From: CAYQEC01 sp964416425
GTDB taxonomy: Bacteria > Actinomycetota > Acidimicrobiia > Spongiisociales > UBA5794
Direction: 5' to 3'
Assembly (NCBI GenBank): GCA_964416425.1
Contig: CAYQEC010000002.1
Coordinates: 1 to 64,000 of the forward strand
DNA length: 64,000 nt
A model generated the notes under the pieces. It was not told where the DNA came from. It made no database searches and saw only the letters and a list, made by a program, of their open reading frames with translations. Shown piece after piece: positions 16,556 through 24,775 of the stretch; positions within the stretch are counted from its first letter, which is position 1; every line of letters starts with the position of its first letter. Position numbers and translations under genes: made by a program.

Positions 16556-17505
16556 AGCGGCTCCTTTCCTGGCTGCTCGGCGGCCTGGCCGTGGCGGCCG
16601 CGGTCGGGGCGCTCTTCGGCAAGCCACGTCACGCCGGGACGGGATCCGGGTCCCCGTCGCGCCGGACGCCCAGCCGCCAGGAGCGACTGGCGCCGGTCCG
16701 GGCCGTCGTCGCCGGCACCACCGGGCGGATCCGGGAGCACCACCTCACGATGCTGGCCGGAAGCCTGTCGTACTACGCGTTCCTCGCCGTGTTCCCTGCC
16801 GCCATCGCCGCGGTGTCGATCTACGGGATCGTGCTGAATCCCGCGCAGCTCAACGCCCACCTCGACAGCATCACCTCGGTGCTGCCCGGCGAGATCGCCT
16901 CCATCGTCAACGACCAGCTCAACGCCATCGTGTTGACCTCGCGGACCGGGCTGGGCGTGGCATCCGTTCTCGGCATCCTCGGGGCACTGTGGTCGGCGTC
17001 GGCCGGGATCAAGTCGCTGATGGTGGGCATCGACATCGCCTACGACACCGAGGAGGACCGGTCGTTCCTGGTGTTGCGCGGGATTGCCCTGCTGCTGACC
17101 GTCGGGACCACGGCCTTCGTGGTGGCGAGCGTCGCCGTGGTGACGTTCCTGCCCAATCTGGCCGAACACCTCGGGGCCGGCAGCGAGGTGCGCCGCCTCA
17201 TCGAGCTGGGACGCTGGCCCGCCATCTTCCTAGTCGTCGTCGCCGGGCTCGGCCTGCTCTACAAGATCGCCCCCAATCGACCGGCGCGGCGGTCGCCCTG
17301 GTTCTCGATGGGGGCGCTGGTGGCCGCGGTGCTGTGGGTCGTGGTGACGTTCGGATTCTCCTACTACGTCGGCCGGGTGACCGACTTCAACGCCACCTAC
17401 GGAGCGCTCGGCGCCGCCATCGTGCTGCTGCTGTGGTTCTTCCTCTCCGGGCTCGTCGTGCTGGTGGGGGCCGAGCTGAACGCCGAGCTGGAATCGCGGA
17501 GATGA
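16552..17505 (+). CDS. YihY/BrkB-family inner membrane protein
   Basis: Product of 317 residues from GTG 16552, overlapping the HAD gene. An N-terminal hydrophobic helix and a Ser/Arg-rich linker precede the family core, which starts at HHLTMLAGSLSYYAFLAVFPAAIA. Further helices include SVLGILGALWSASAGIKSLMVG, GIALLLTVGTTAFVVASVAVV, WPAIFLVVVAGLGLLYKIAP, and the terminal AAIVLLLWFFLSGLVVLVGAELNAELE. About six membrane segments are expected. The family was once mislabelled RNase BN; its role is still uncertain (envelope or lipid transport proposed). It closes the 13986-17505 operon. Confidence 0.92.
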   Translation: MKRLLSWLLGGLAVAAAVGALFGKPRHAGTGSGSPSRRTPSRQERLAPVRAVVAGTTGRIREHHLTMLAGSLSYYAFLAVFPAAIAAVSIYGIVLNPAQLNAHLDSITSVLPGEIASIVNDQLNAIVLTSRTGLGVASVLGILGALWSASAGIKSLMVGIDIAYDTEEDRSFLVLRGIALLLTVGTTAFVVASVAVVTFLPNLAEHLGAGSEVRRLIELGRWPAIFLVVVAGLGLLYKIAPNRPARRSPWFSMGALVAAVLWVVVTFGFSYYVGRVTDFNATYGALGAAIVLLLWFFLSGLVVLVGAELNAELESRR

Positions 17506-17617
17506 CCCGAAACCGCCAGTGAATGTCAGCTTGCAGCGCCCGGGGCACTATCTTGAACGCGGCGGTTCTCCCGCATCGGGCCGCCACGTCGCCTCATCCT
17601 GATTGAGGAGCAACCGC

Positions 17618-18874
17618 TTGACCGCCGCGTCGACCGAAGCCACCACTATCGTCACCACCACGTTCGCCGAACTCGGAGTCGCCGACGACCTCCGCGAAGA
17701 GCTCACCCGCCAGGGTATCGAGCGCCCCTTCGCCATCCAGCAGCTCGCCATCCCCGACGCCCTCGCCGGACGCGACGTGTGCGGCAAGGCCCAGACCGGA
17801 TCGGGCAAGACGCTGGCGTTCGGCCTCCCCATGGTGCAACGCCTGGGCCGGGCCGAACCGAAGCGGCCCCGTGCCCTGGTGCTGGTCCCGACCCGGGAGC
17901 TGGCGGTCCAGGTGTCGGAGGTGATTCGTCCACTGGCGGCCCTGCGGGGCTTCCGGCTGGTGTCCGTCTACGGGGGATCGCCGATGAAACGGCAGATCGG
18001 CGCCCTCGCCGACGGCTCCGAGATCGTCGTCGCCACCCCGGGCCGGCTCATCGATCTGATGGAGCGCGGCAAGGTCCGGCTCGACGCCATCGAGACGGTC
18101 ACCATCGACGAAGCCGACCAGATGGCGGACATGGGGTTCCTTCCCCAGGTGCGGCGCATCATGCGAGAAGTGCCGGGCACCCGCCAGACGTCGCTGTTCT
18201 CGGCGACCCTCGACGGGCAGATCGGCACCCTGGTCGAGAGCTACATGGAGCACCCGGCCCGCCACGAGGTGATGACGGCCACTGAGACGGTCGACACCAT
18301 GGAGCACCGGTTCCTCAAGGTGCACCACATGGACAAGGTGCGAGTGGCGGCGGCGATCGCCCGCAGCGCCGGCCGAACCCTGATGTTCGTGCGGACCAAG
18401 GCCGCCTGTGATCGGGTTGCCCGGGCTCTGCAGGACGAGGGAGTGGAAGCCTGGGCGTTGCACGGCGACCTCCAGCAGAGCCGCCGCGAGAAGTCACTGA
18501 GTGCCTTCGCCGGCGGCAAGGCGCCGGTGCTGGTCGCCACCAACGTCGCCGCCCGCGGTCTCGACATCGACAACGTCGACATCGTGCTCCACTACGACCC
18601 ACCCGACGACCCGAAGACTTACGTGCACCGATCCGGGAGGACGGCGCGCGCCGGCGAGTCGGGCCTGGTGGTCACCCTGGTGGAATGGGACCAGGTCAAC
18701 GAGGTCATCCGGATCCAGCGCCAGGCAGGGCTCAACATCCCGATCATCAAGATGTTCTCGAACGACGAGCGACTCGCCGATCTGACCTCCTGGGAGCCGG
18801 ATCCCGAGCTGGTGCCGCGCAAGGCGAACTCACGGCCCCGTCTCGGCGGGCCTCGCCGCCGCCGGCGCCTCTAG
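17618..18874 (+). CDS. DEAD-box ATP-dependent RNA helicase
   Basis: Product of 418 residues. I place the start at TTG 17618 because GAGGAG (17605-17610) is seven bases before it; the upstream TTG at 17603 contains that site. Helicase motifs in order: TFAELGV, Q motif PFAIQQLAIPDAL, AQTGSGKT, PTRELAVQ, TPGRLIDL, DEAD, SATLD, then in the second domain FVRTKAACDRVA, VATNVAARGLDI and HRSGRTARAG. The C-terminus is a short Arg-rich tail for RNA contact. It probably remodels structured RNA in ribosome assembly or mRNA turnover, often induced by cold; a GC-rich hairpin at about 17560-17590 sits in its leader. Confidence 0.94.
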   Translation: MTAASTEATTIVTTTFAELGVADDLREELTRQGIERPFAIQQLAIPDALAGRDVCGKAQTGSGKTLAFGLPMVQRLGRAEPKRPRALVLVPTRELAVQVSEVIRPLAALRGFRLVSVYGGSPMKRQIGALADGSEIVVATPGRLIDLMERGKVRLDAIETVTIDEADQMADMGFLPQVRRIMREVPGTRQTSLFSATLDGQIGTLVESYMEHPARHEVMTATETVDTMEHRFLKVHHMDKVRVAAAIARSAGRTLMFVRTKAACDRVARALQDEGVEAWALHGDLQQSRREKSLSAFAGGKAPVLVATNVAARGLDIDNVDIVLHYDPPDDPKTYVHRSGRTARAGESGLVVTLVEWDQVNEVIRIQRQAGLNIPIIKMFSNDERLADLTSWEPDPELVPRKANSRPRLGGPRRRRRL

Positions 18875-18991
18875 GCGCCCTTCCTCTCCTGCCACCCCTT
18901 CGAGGCCACCGGCGGAGTTCACGCATTGGTCAGGGCCTCGCAAGGTCGGTGCCGCAGCATGGGCAGGTACCCGATCAAGGAGAGCACCCTC

Positions 18992-19689
18992 ATGTCCCGA
19001 TCCATGCGCCTCGGTCTCCTGGCGGCCGTGCTCGTACTGGTGGCGGCAGCCTGCGGCAGCGGTGACGACACCACTCAGGCGACGACCACCACCACGACGA
19101 CCACCACCACGACGACCACGGCCGATGACCAGATGGCCGACGATCAGATGGCCGACGATCAGATGGCCGACGACGGGATGATGGACGCCACCACCTTCAC
19201 CGTCACCGTCGAGAACGTCGCCGCCGGAGACGAAGGCCCGGGGTGTTCGTGATCGCCCACGAGGGGATGCCGATCTACGCCGAAGGCGCCGCCGATCGCG
19301 GGCAGGGCCTCGAGCCGCTCACCGAGGCCGGGGATCCCAGCGAACTCGCCGCCTCCCTCGAAGCCGACGACATGGGGTACCGAGTCGGGATCTTCGACAC
19401 CCCCGACGGGGCCGCCGCGGCCGGAACCGCCGCGCCCGGCGACTCCTACAGCTTCACCTTCGAGGCCGGGCACGGGGACTCCTTGTCGTTCGCCACGATG
19501 CTCGTGCAGTCCGACGACCGGTTCTTCGGTCCGGACGACGGCGGGATCTCCCTCTTCGACGGGGACATCCCGATCACGGGCGACGTCAGCGACCTGGTGC
19601 ACCTGTGGGACGCCGGAACCGAGGACGGTGACGTCGTGACTCAGGTCGGTGACGGGGCCGGAGTCGTCGTCACCATCATGGCGGGCTGA
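18992..19689 (+). pseudogene. Spondin-domain lipoprotein gene, interrupted by a one-base frameshift
   Basis: The gene starts at ATG 18992 after AAGGAGAG. It encodes a lipoprotein signal (SMRLGLL..VLVAAACGSG), a threonine run and four copies of a MADDQ-type pentapeptide, then TFTVTVENVAAG, and stops at 19252. The missing part continues in the next frame from about 19243: VFVIAHEGMPIYAEG, GLEPLTEAGDPSELAASL, SYSFTFEAGHGDSLSFATMLVQSDDRFF, LWDAGTEDGD. Together they make one spondin-N domain as found in bacterial lipoproteins. Inserting one G in the GGGG run at 19240-19243 joins the frames. It may be a sequencing slip, a real mutation or phase variation. The intact product would be surface-tethered. 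Confidence 0.85.
19121..19180 (+). repeat. Four tandem 15-bp units encoding a MADDQ-type pentapeptide
   Basis: Four 15-base units (19121-19135, 19136-19150, 19151-19165, 19166-19180) follow a run of threonine codons. Units two and three are identical; the first and last differ at a few bases. They form an acidic linker in the lipoprotein and could change copy number by slippage. Confidence 0.9.
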
Positions 19690-19793
19690 TCCAACCCGCC
19701 TTCAGCCGCGGGCCCGTGTTCAGGGCCAGAATGTTCCGGTTGGTGCCGGGTCCTCCTAGAGTCCGGCCCCAGGCACCCACGAAAGGTGAAGTC

Positions 19794-20300
19794 ATGGCCG
19801 GCCCCTACTCCGCACCTCCCGAGATGACCATCGATCTCGCCAAGTCCTACGCGGCGACCCTCCATACCAACCACGGCGACATCGAGATCTCCTTCGATGC
19901 CGCCCGCTCGCCGCTCACGGTCAACAACTGGCTGTTCCTGGCCGGAGAGGGCTTCTTCGACGGGGTCGTGTTCCACCGGGTCGTGCCCGGGTTCGTGGTC
20001 CAGGGCGGGGATCCGACCGGCACCGGCACCGGTGGTCCCGGCTATCGCTTCCGGGATGAGCTGGAGGGGGACGGGTCCTACACCCGCGGCACGGTGGCGA
20101 TGGCCAACGCCGGTACCCACACCAACGGCAGCCAGTTCTTCATCTGCCTCGAGGACGTGGGGCTCCCGCACGCCTACACGATCTTCGGCAAGGTGAGCGA
20201 CGGCATGGAGGCAGTCGACGCCATCGCCGCCGCCCCTCGGCGCGGCGAGAGGCCGGTGGAGGACTGTGTCATCGAACGGGTGACGATTTCGGAGTCGTGA
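19794..20300 (+). CDS. Cyclophilin-type peptidyl-prolyl cis-trans isomerase
   Basis: Product of 168 residues from ATG 19794, preceded by GAAAGGTGAA. The cyclophilin core is complete: HTNHGDIEISFDA, TVNNWLFLAGEGFFDGVVFHRVVPGFVVQGGDPTGTG, FRDEL, GTVAMANAGTHTNGSQFFICL, and FGKVSDGMEAVDAI. The catalytic Arg (FHRV), Phe and the QGGDP loop are present. There is no signal peptide, so it is cytoplasmic. It resembles the short single-domain bacterial enzymes of the PpiA/PpiB type. It stands alone, convergent with whiB. Confidence 0.95.
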   Translation: MAGPYSAPPEMTIDLAKSYAATLHTNHGDIEISFDAARSPLTVNNWLFLAGEGFFDGVVFHRVVPGFVVQGGDPTGTGTGGPGYRFRDELEGDGSYTRGTVAMANAGTHTNGSQFFICLEDVGLPHAYTIFGKVSDGMEAVDAIAAAPRRGERPVEDCVIERVTISES

Positions 20301-20318
20301 CGGGGACGGGAGTGCCGG

Positions 20319-20594
20319 CTAGCTGGCGCGACGCTCCCGGTCACGGAGACGGCGGCGCAGGCGACGCCGATCGCCGGCGCTCATGCCACCCCAGACGCCT
20401 TCGGACTGGTTGGTGGCGAGTGCGTACTGGAGGCACTCCTCGCGCACCGGGCAGACGGCACAGATCGCCTTGGCGGTCTCGGCGAGAGACTCCTCCTCCC
20501 CGGGCGGGAAGAACAGGCTCGCATCGGCTCCCGAACAGGCGGCTTCGGTGCGCCACCCCTCGTCGGGTTCCCACAGCAGATCATTCAATGCCAT
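20319..20594 (-). CDS. WhiB-family iron-sulfur transcriptional regulator
   Basis: Product of 91 residues from ATG 20594 (MALNDLLWEPDEGW). The four cluster cysteines are seen in AACSGAD and ICAVCPVREECLQYAL, the pattern for a [4Fe-4S] cluster, followed by GVWGGMS and a basic tail (RRRLRRRLRDRE) that contacts DNA. WhiB-like proteins act with the primary sigma factor and are restricted to actinobacteria and their phages, which supports the taxonomic call. The length and motif spacing are closest to WhiB1/WhiB2-type proteins, but the class cannot be fixed. A sigma-70-like promoter lies about 90 bp upstream. Confidence 0.96.
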   Translation of the reverse strand: MALNDLLWEPDEGWRTEAACSGADASLFFPPGEEESLAETAKAICAVCPVREECLQYALATNQSEGVWGGMSAGDRRRLRRRLRDRERRAS

Positions 20595-20684
20595 CACGGT
20601 CTCGTACGCTCCCCTTCGGGCGATCCGAACCACAACCGGTGCTGCGCGCGTTCTATTCCCTCGCAGACACAGGGAAGGCAACGG

Positions 20685-20713
20685 ATAGTGCACCCCTTCG
20701 CGGGCCAGGTCAA
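20685..20713 (-). promoter_or_regulatory. Sigma-70-type promoter upstream of whiB
   Basis: On the minus strand TTGACC (20713-20708) and CACTAT (20690-20685) are separated by 17 bases. Transcription would begin near 20678 and give a leader of about 85 bases before the whiB ATG at 20594. Confidence 0.5.
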
Positions 20714-20807
20714 GAGGTTTCTCGCTTCACCAACGGCGCCGCCCCACGGGGCGAATGGTCGGGAATGCGACAGATCGGGGCGGCGGGCCCCGCGTTCGCG
20801 GCCCGGA

Positions 20808-21302
20808 TCAGAGGTACTGGCCCGCCGGGAATCCGCGTTCCGGCGTCGACTCGAGGGCCCGGCGGCGCCGCATCTCCTCGAGCTGGGCCGCCATCACCGC
20901 CTGCTGGGTGAACAGTGACGCCTGGATCCCGTGGAACAGGCCTTCGAGCCATCCCACCAGCTGCGCCTGGACGATCCGCAGCTCCGATTCCGAGGTGGTC
21001 TCCCGTTGCAGAGGGTGGAAGATCGAGGCCAGCTCGTCCTTGAGGTCGTCGCTCAACGAGTCACGCAGCTGTTCGAGCGAGCTGGCGTAGATATCGAGCA
21101 GGCGGGCGCGTCCGGCCTCGTCGAGCGGGGCTCCCCGCACCTCCTCCAACATCGCCCGGGTCATCGAGGCGATCCGGATCAACTTCGACGGCTCGGTGAT
21201 GTACGTGCCTTCCTCACCGTCGACTTCCTGGCCCTCGACTTCGTCTTCGACGACCTGGGGGTGGAGCGGTTCGTCCTCATGGGGTGGGTGTTCAGTGCTC
21301 AT
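20808..21302 (-). CDS. bpa: Bacterial proteasome activator (Bpa/PafE)
   Basis: Product of 164 residues. It matches the known ring-forming, ATP-independent activator of the actinobacterial 20S proteasome: an acidic N-terminus, then KLIRIASMTRAMLEEVRGAPLDEAGRARL, then SELRIVQAQLVGWLEGLFHGIQASLF, and a C-terminus ending in GQYL, which docks into the proteasome alpha-ring. The four-helix region and terminal motif are intact. It would help degrade unfolded or non-pupylated proteins. No proteasome or Pup gene lies in this window. It is near whiB but separated by a ~210-bp gap, so they are probably separate units. Confidence 0.95.
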   Translation of the reverse strand: MSTEHPPHEDEPLHPQVVEDEVEGQEVDGEEGTYITEPSKLIRIASMTRAMLEEVRGAPLDEAGRARLLDIYASSLEQLRDSLSDDLKDELASIFHPLQRETTSESELRIVQAQLVGWLEGLFHGIQASLFTQQAVMAAQLEEMRRRRALESTPERGFPAGQYL

Positions 21303-21424
21303 GCACCGAGGATACGACGGTTCGAGGCGGTGAGGGGCGCTCCAACCTCGGCGTGGCGACGGACCGACGGTGAACCAGGGCCGGAGCGGGTGGCATCGGA
21401 GGGGCGGAGGACCAGCCGGCCGTT

Positions 21425-22957
21425 TCAGGTGGTGGTGAAGTCGATGGTGTGCCAGCCGGTGGCGCCGTTCGGCGCCGGCGACGTCTCCTCGGAGGTCTGG
21501 GTCATGCCGTCGCCGTCGGTGGCGCGAACCTTGGCCTCGTGGTCACCGGGAGCGAGGCTCTGGTCCACCTTCCACTGCACCCATGCCTTGTCGGACAGCG
21601 GGGTGGTCAGATCGGCTTCGATCCAGTCCCCGCCGTCGAGCTGGACCTCGACCCGTTCGATGCCGCGGGTCGGCGCCCAGGCCACCCCGGCGAGGACGAG
21701 CGGGGCGCCGGGGAGTGACTGGCCGCGGCGAGGCCGATCGATGCGTGACTGGGTCTTGATCGGTCCCTCCTTCGACCAGCCGCGGGGAATCCAGTAGCCG
21801 TCGAAGCCGTCCCAGGTGGTCAACTCGATCTCCTCGATCCACTTGGTGGCGGAGACGTACCCGTAGAGGCCGGGGACGATGAGCCGGGCCGGGTAGCCGT
21901 GATTGGGCGGCAGCGGCTCGCCGTTCATGCCGAGCGCCAGCAGCGGCTCGCGCCCGTCGTAGGCGAGCGGGGTGGGGAAGCCGGAGGTCCAGCCGTCCAC
22001 CGACCGGCCCACGATCTGGCCGGCGCCCTCCTGGACCCCGGCACGGTCGAGGATGTCGACGAGGCGCACCCCGGTCCACTTGGCGTTGCCGACGAGGTGG
22101 CCGCCGACATCGTTGGAGACACAGGAGATGGTGACGTAGTCCTCGACGATCGGCATCGCCATCACGTCGTCGAGGGACAGCGCCAGCTCGTTGTCGACCA
22201 TGCCGGTCACCTTGAGCCGCCACGTCTCGGGATCGGGACGGGGGACGACGAGGGCGGTGTCGATCCGGTAGAAGTCGCTGTTGGGGACCACGACCGGCGT
22301 CAGCTCGTCGACGGCGAATGACGCGTTCGGGCCCGGCGGCGGCAGGGTCATCGGCGGCGTGGGGAGGACGGCGCCCTGCCGGACCCGCTCGGAGCGGTTG
22401 ATGATGAGGCGCCGACCGGCGACGCCGGTGAGGAGGGCGGCCATGCCCACCCCGGCGACGCTGCCGATGAAGATACGCCGGCTGGAATTGCCCGGAACGC
22501 CGTCGGTGGGGGTCTCCACTTCCCGGTAGAGCAGCGCCCGCAGCACGAGCAAGCCGGCGCCGGAGGCGACGGCGATGGCGATGACGGTGGGGATCGGCGA
22601 GAAGGTCGTCTCGGTGGAGGTGGCGACGATCCCGACGACCCCGAAGACGCCGAAGGCGGCCGGGGCAACCCAGCGCCACCTCAGGGAGAGGATCCCGACC
22701 AGGGCGCCGATGAGGATGGCGACGAAGGTGGTGCCGAGGGCGAGCGCTCCCTTGTCGGCGGTGCCGAACGTGCTGATCGCGAACTCCTTGACGGAGCGCG
22801 GCGCCCAATCGATGAGGAACCCACCAACGGCGGCGACCGAGGAAGGCACACGATCGGTGAACCCGGCCGCGAGCTCGGTGAGGCCCAGAGCGAGTCCGGC
22901 CGAGACCGCTCCGGCGAAGGCGGCGGCACGGCGGCTGATCGTGGCTGACTGGTTCAC
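21425..22957 (-). CDS. Membrane-anchored sulfite-oxidase-family molybdopterin oxidoreductase
   Basis: Product of 510 residues. The first ~145 residues contain four hydrophobic helices (AAAFAGAVSAGLALGLTEL, ALALGTTFVAILIGALVGIL, VAPAAFGVFGVVGIV, IPTVIAIAVASGAGLLVL). RRIFIGSVAGVGMAALL at ~165 is another membrane or Tat-like segment. The sulfite-oxidase Mo-pterin domain follows: YRIDTALVVPRPDP, YVTISCVSNDVGGHLVGNAKWTG with the Mo-ligand cysteine, and NHGYPARLIVPGLYGYVSATKW. A dimerisation Ig-like domain (LAGVAWAPTRGIERVEVQLDGG) ends the protein. It is probably oriented with the catalytic part outside the membrane. The physiological substrate (sulfite, oxidised Met or other) is not known. Confidence 0.92.
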   Translation of the reverse strand: MNQSATISRRAAAFAGAVSAGLALGLTELAAGFTDRVPSSVAAVGGFLIDWAPRSVKEFAISTFGTADKGALALGTTFVAILIGALVGILSLRWRWVAPAAFGVFGVVGIVATSTETTFSPIPTVIAIAVASGAGLLVLRALLYREVETPTDGVPGNSSRRIFIGSVAGVGMAALLTGVAGRRLIINRSERVRQGAVLPTPPMTLPPPGPNASFAVDELTPVVVPNSDFYRIDTALVVPRPDPETWRLKVTGMVDNELALSLDDVMAMPIVEDYVTISCVSNDVGGHLVGNAKWTGVRLVDILDRAGVQEGAGQIVGRSVDGWTSGFPTPLAYDGREPLLALGMNGEPLPPNHGYPARLIVPGLYGYVSATKWIEEIELTTWDGFDGYWIPRGWSKEGPIKTQSRIDRPRRGQSLPGAPLVLAGVAWAPTRGIERVEVQLDGGDWIEADLTTPLSDKAWVQWKVDQSLAPGDHEAKVRATDGDGMTQTSEETSPAPNGATGWHTIDFTTT

Positions 22958-23032
22958 CTGCCCAGGTCTAGCAGGGACCCTGGCGCATTGGGGACGATCG
23001 GGGCTTACGATTCAGTGAACTCTCCCGCCCCG

Positions 23033-24775
23033 TCACGCCCGACGGCTGTGCCGCGCCCAGGTGAGGAAGCGCTCGGCAGGCCAGGTGTTGGCCACCGCCG
23101 CCTTGTCCACCCAGCCGCGACGGGCAACGGCGACTCCCCACCGCATGTTGCCGAGTTCGGTGGTGTGGTGGGCGTCGGTGGAGACGAGGAACCGGATCCC
23201 CTCGACCCCGGTGGCGCGTCGCAGCAGGTCGGCCGGCACGTCGAGCCGGTCGAGATGGCAGTTGACCTCGAGGGCGGTGCCGGTGTCGGCGGCGGCGGCG
23301 AAGATCGCGGCCGAGTCGAGCTCGATGCCGGGCCGGTGGCCGATGCGGCGGCCCGTGAGGTGCCCGATGACGTTGACGGCCGGATGGGCCATCGCCCGGA
23401 CCACCCGTTCGGTTTGGCTCGCCTGCGGCAGGTCGAAATGGGAATGGACGCTGGCAACGCACCAGTCGAAGTCGAGCAGGAAGTCCGTGTCGTAGTCGAG
23501 CGACCCGTCGGGGCCGATGTTGAGCTCGGCGCCGTGCAGGATGTGCAGATCCGGGTACTGCTCGCGGAGGCGGGCGATGGCGCTCCGCTCCTTCCGTACC
23601 TCGTCTCGCGACAGGCCGTTGATGATGAGGTCCTCGCCGTGCTCGGTGATGGCGATGTAGGCGAGGCCGCGGCCGGCGGCCGCCGCCACCATGTCGTCCA
23701 GCGAGCTGCGCCCGTCCCCGGACCAGGTGGAGTGGACGTGGAGGTCGCCGCGGATGTCGGCCTCGGTGACGAGGCGGGGGAGCGATCCCGCCGCGGCGGC
23801 GGCCACCTCGCCGTGGCCCTCCCTCAGCTCGGGGGCGATGAAGCGCAACCCCAGTGCACGGTAGATCACCTTCTCGGTCCGGGAGGCGACGACCCGGTCG
23901 CCGTCCGGGTCGGCGAGGGCGTACTCGTTGAGGAGGAGGCCGCGAACGATCGCCCGCTGCCGGAGCTCGATGTTGTGCTCCTTGGAACCGGTGAAGTAGA
24001 GGAGGGCGGCGCCGAGCTGGGAGGGGGCGACGACCCTCAGGTCCACCTGGATGTCGCCGGCGGTGAGGATCGAGGTCTTGGTGTCGCCGTGGAGCAGCAC
24101 CTGGCGCACCTGGGGCAGGGCGACAAAGGCGTCCATCACGGCCCTGGGGCGGGTGGAGGCCGCCACGATGTCGACATCGCCGATCGTCTCCCGGAATCGG
24201 CGCAGGCTGCCGCAGTACTCCGCGTGGCTCACCTCGGGGACCCGGTCGAGTGCCGCCACCAGCTCGAGGGCGATCGGCAGGGCGTCGGCGATCGGGATCC
24301 GGCGGTCCTTGCCGTGGAGCCCGAGCCGCTCCACGGCGCGGCCGATCTTCTCCTCGGAGCGGGCGCCCATCCCCGGGAGGTCCCGCAGGGCGTGGGCGGC
24401 GATCGCCCGCTCGAGGTCCACGATCGACTCCACCCCGAGCCGGTCTCGCAGCATCCGCACCGACTTCGGTCCGAGGCCCGGGATCCGGGTCAGCTCCACC
24501 AGGGAGGCCGGGTAGGTGTGGCGCAACTCCTCGAGGCGGCCGATCGATCCGGTGTCGAGGTACTCCCGGATCCGGGCCACCGTGCCCTTACCGAGGCCCT
24601 CGACCGCCTGCAGCTCGGCGTCGGTCATGGTGGCGATGTCGCGGTCGAGGCTCTCCACCGCCTGCACCGCCTTCTGGTAGGCGCGCACCCGGAACGCCTG
24701 CGAGCTCCCCTCGTCGAGGACCAGCAGCTCGGCCAGCTCCCCCAACAGCCGCGCCACCTCCCGGTTGCGATCCAT
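23033..24775 (-). CDS. polX: Family X DNA polymerase with PHP exonuclease domain (PolX)
   Basis: Product of 580 residues; ATG 24775 overlaps the stop of the antiporter gene by one base (TGATG). Order of parts: helix-hairpin-helix region with ELQAVEGLGKGTVARI and LTRIPGLGPKSVRML (about 50-110), the polymerase X palm with YCGSLRRFRETIGDVDIVAAS and ILTAGDIQVDLRV (about 190-260), TGSKEHNIELRQRA, and a PHP domain from ~340 with RGDLHVHSTWSGDGR, AITEHGEDL, ILHGAELNI, VASVHSHF, and VSTDAHHT. The PHP metal residues are present, so 3'-5' exonuclease activity is expected. Role: base-excision or double-strand-break gap filling. A longer frame upstream is only a shadow of the antiporter. Confidence 0.95.
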   Translation of the reverse strand: MDRNREVARLLGELAELLVLDEGSSQAFRVRAYQKAVQAVESLDRDIATMTDAELQAVEGLGKGTVARIREYLDTGSIGRLEELRHTYPASLVELTRIPGLGPKSVRMLRDRLGVESIVDLERAIAAHALRDLPGMGARSEEKIGRAVERLGLHGKDRRIPIADALPIALELVAALDRVPEVSHAEYCGSLRRFRETIGDVDIVAASTRPRAVMDAFVALPQVRQVLLHGDTKTSILTAGDIQVDLRVVAPSQLGAALLYFTGSKEHNIELRQRAIVRGLLLNEYALADPDGDRVVASRTEKVIYRALGLRFIAPELREGHGEVAAAAAGSLPRLVTEADIRGDLHVHSTWSGDGRSSLDDMVAAAAGRGLAYIAITEHGEDLIINGLSRDEVRKERSAIARLREQYPDLHILHGAELNIGPDGSLDYDTDFLLDFDWCVASVHSHFDLPQASQTERVVRAMAHPAVNVIGHLTGRRIGHRPGIELDSAAIFAAAADTGTALEVNCHLDRLDVPADLLRRATGVEGIRFLVSTDAHHTTELGNMRWGVAVARRGWVDKAAVANTWPAERFLTWARHSRRA

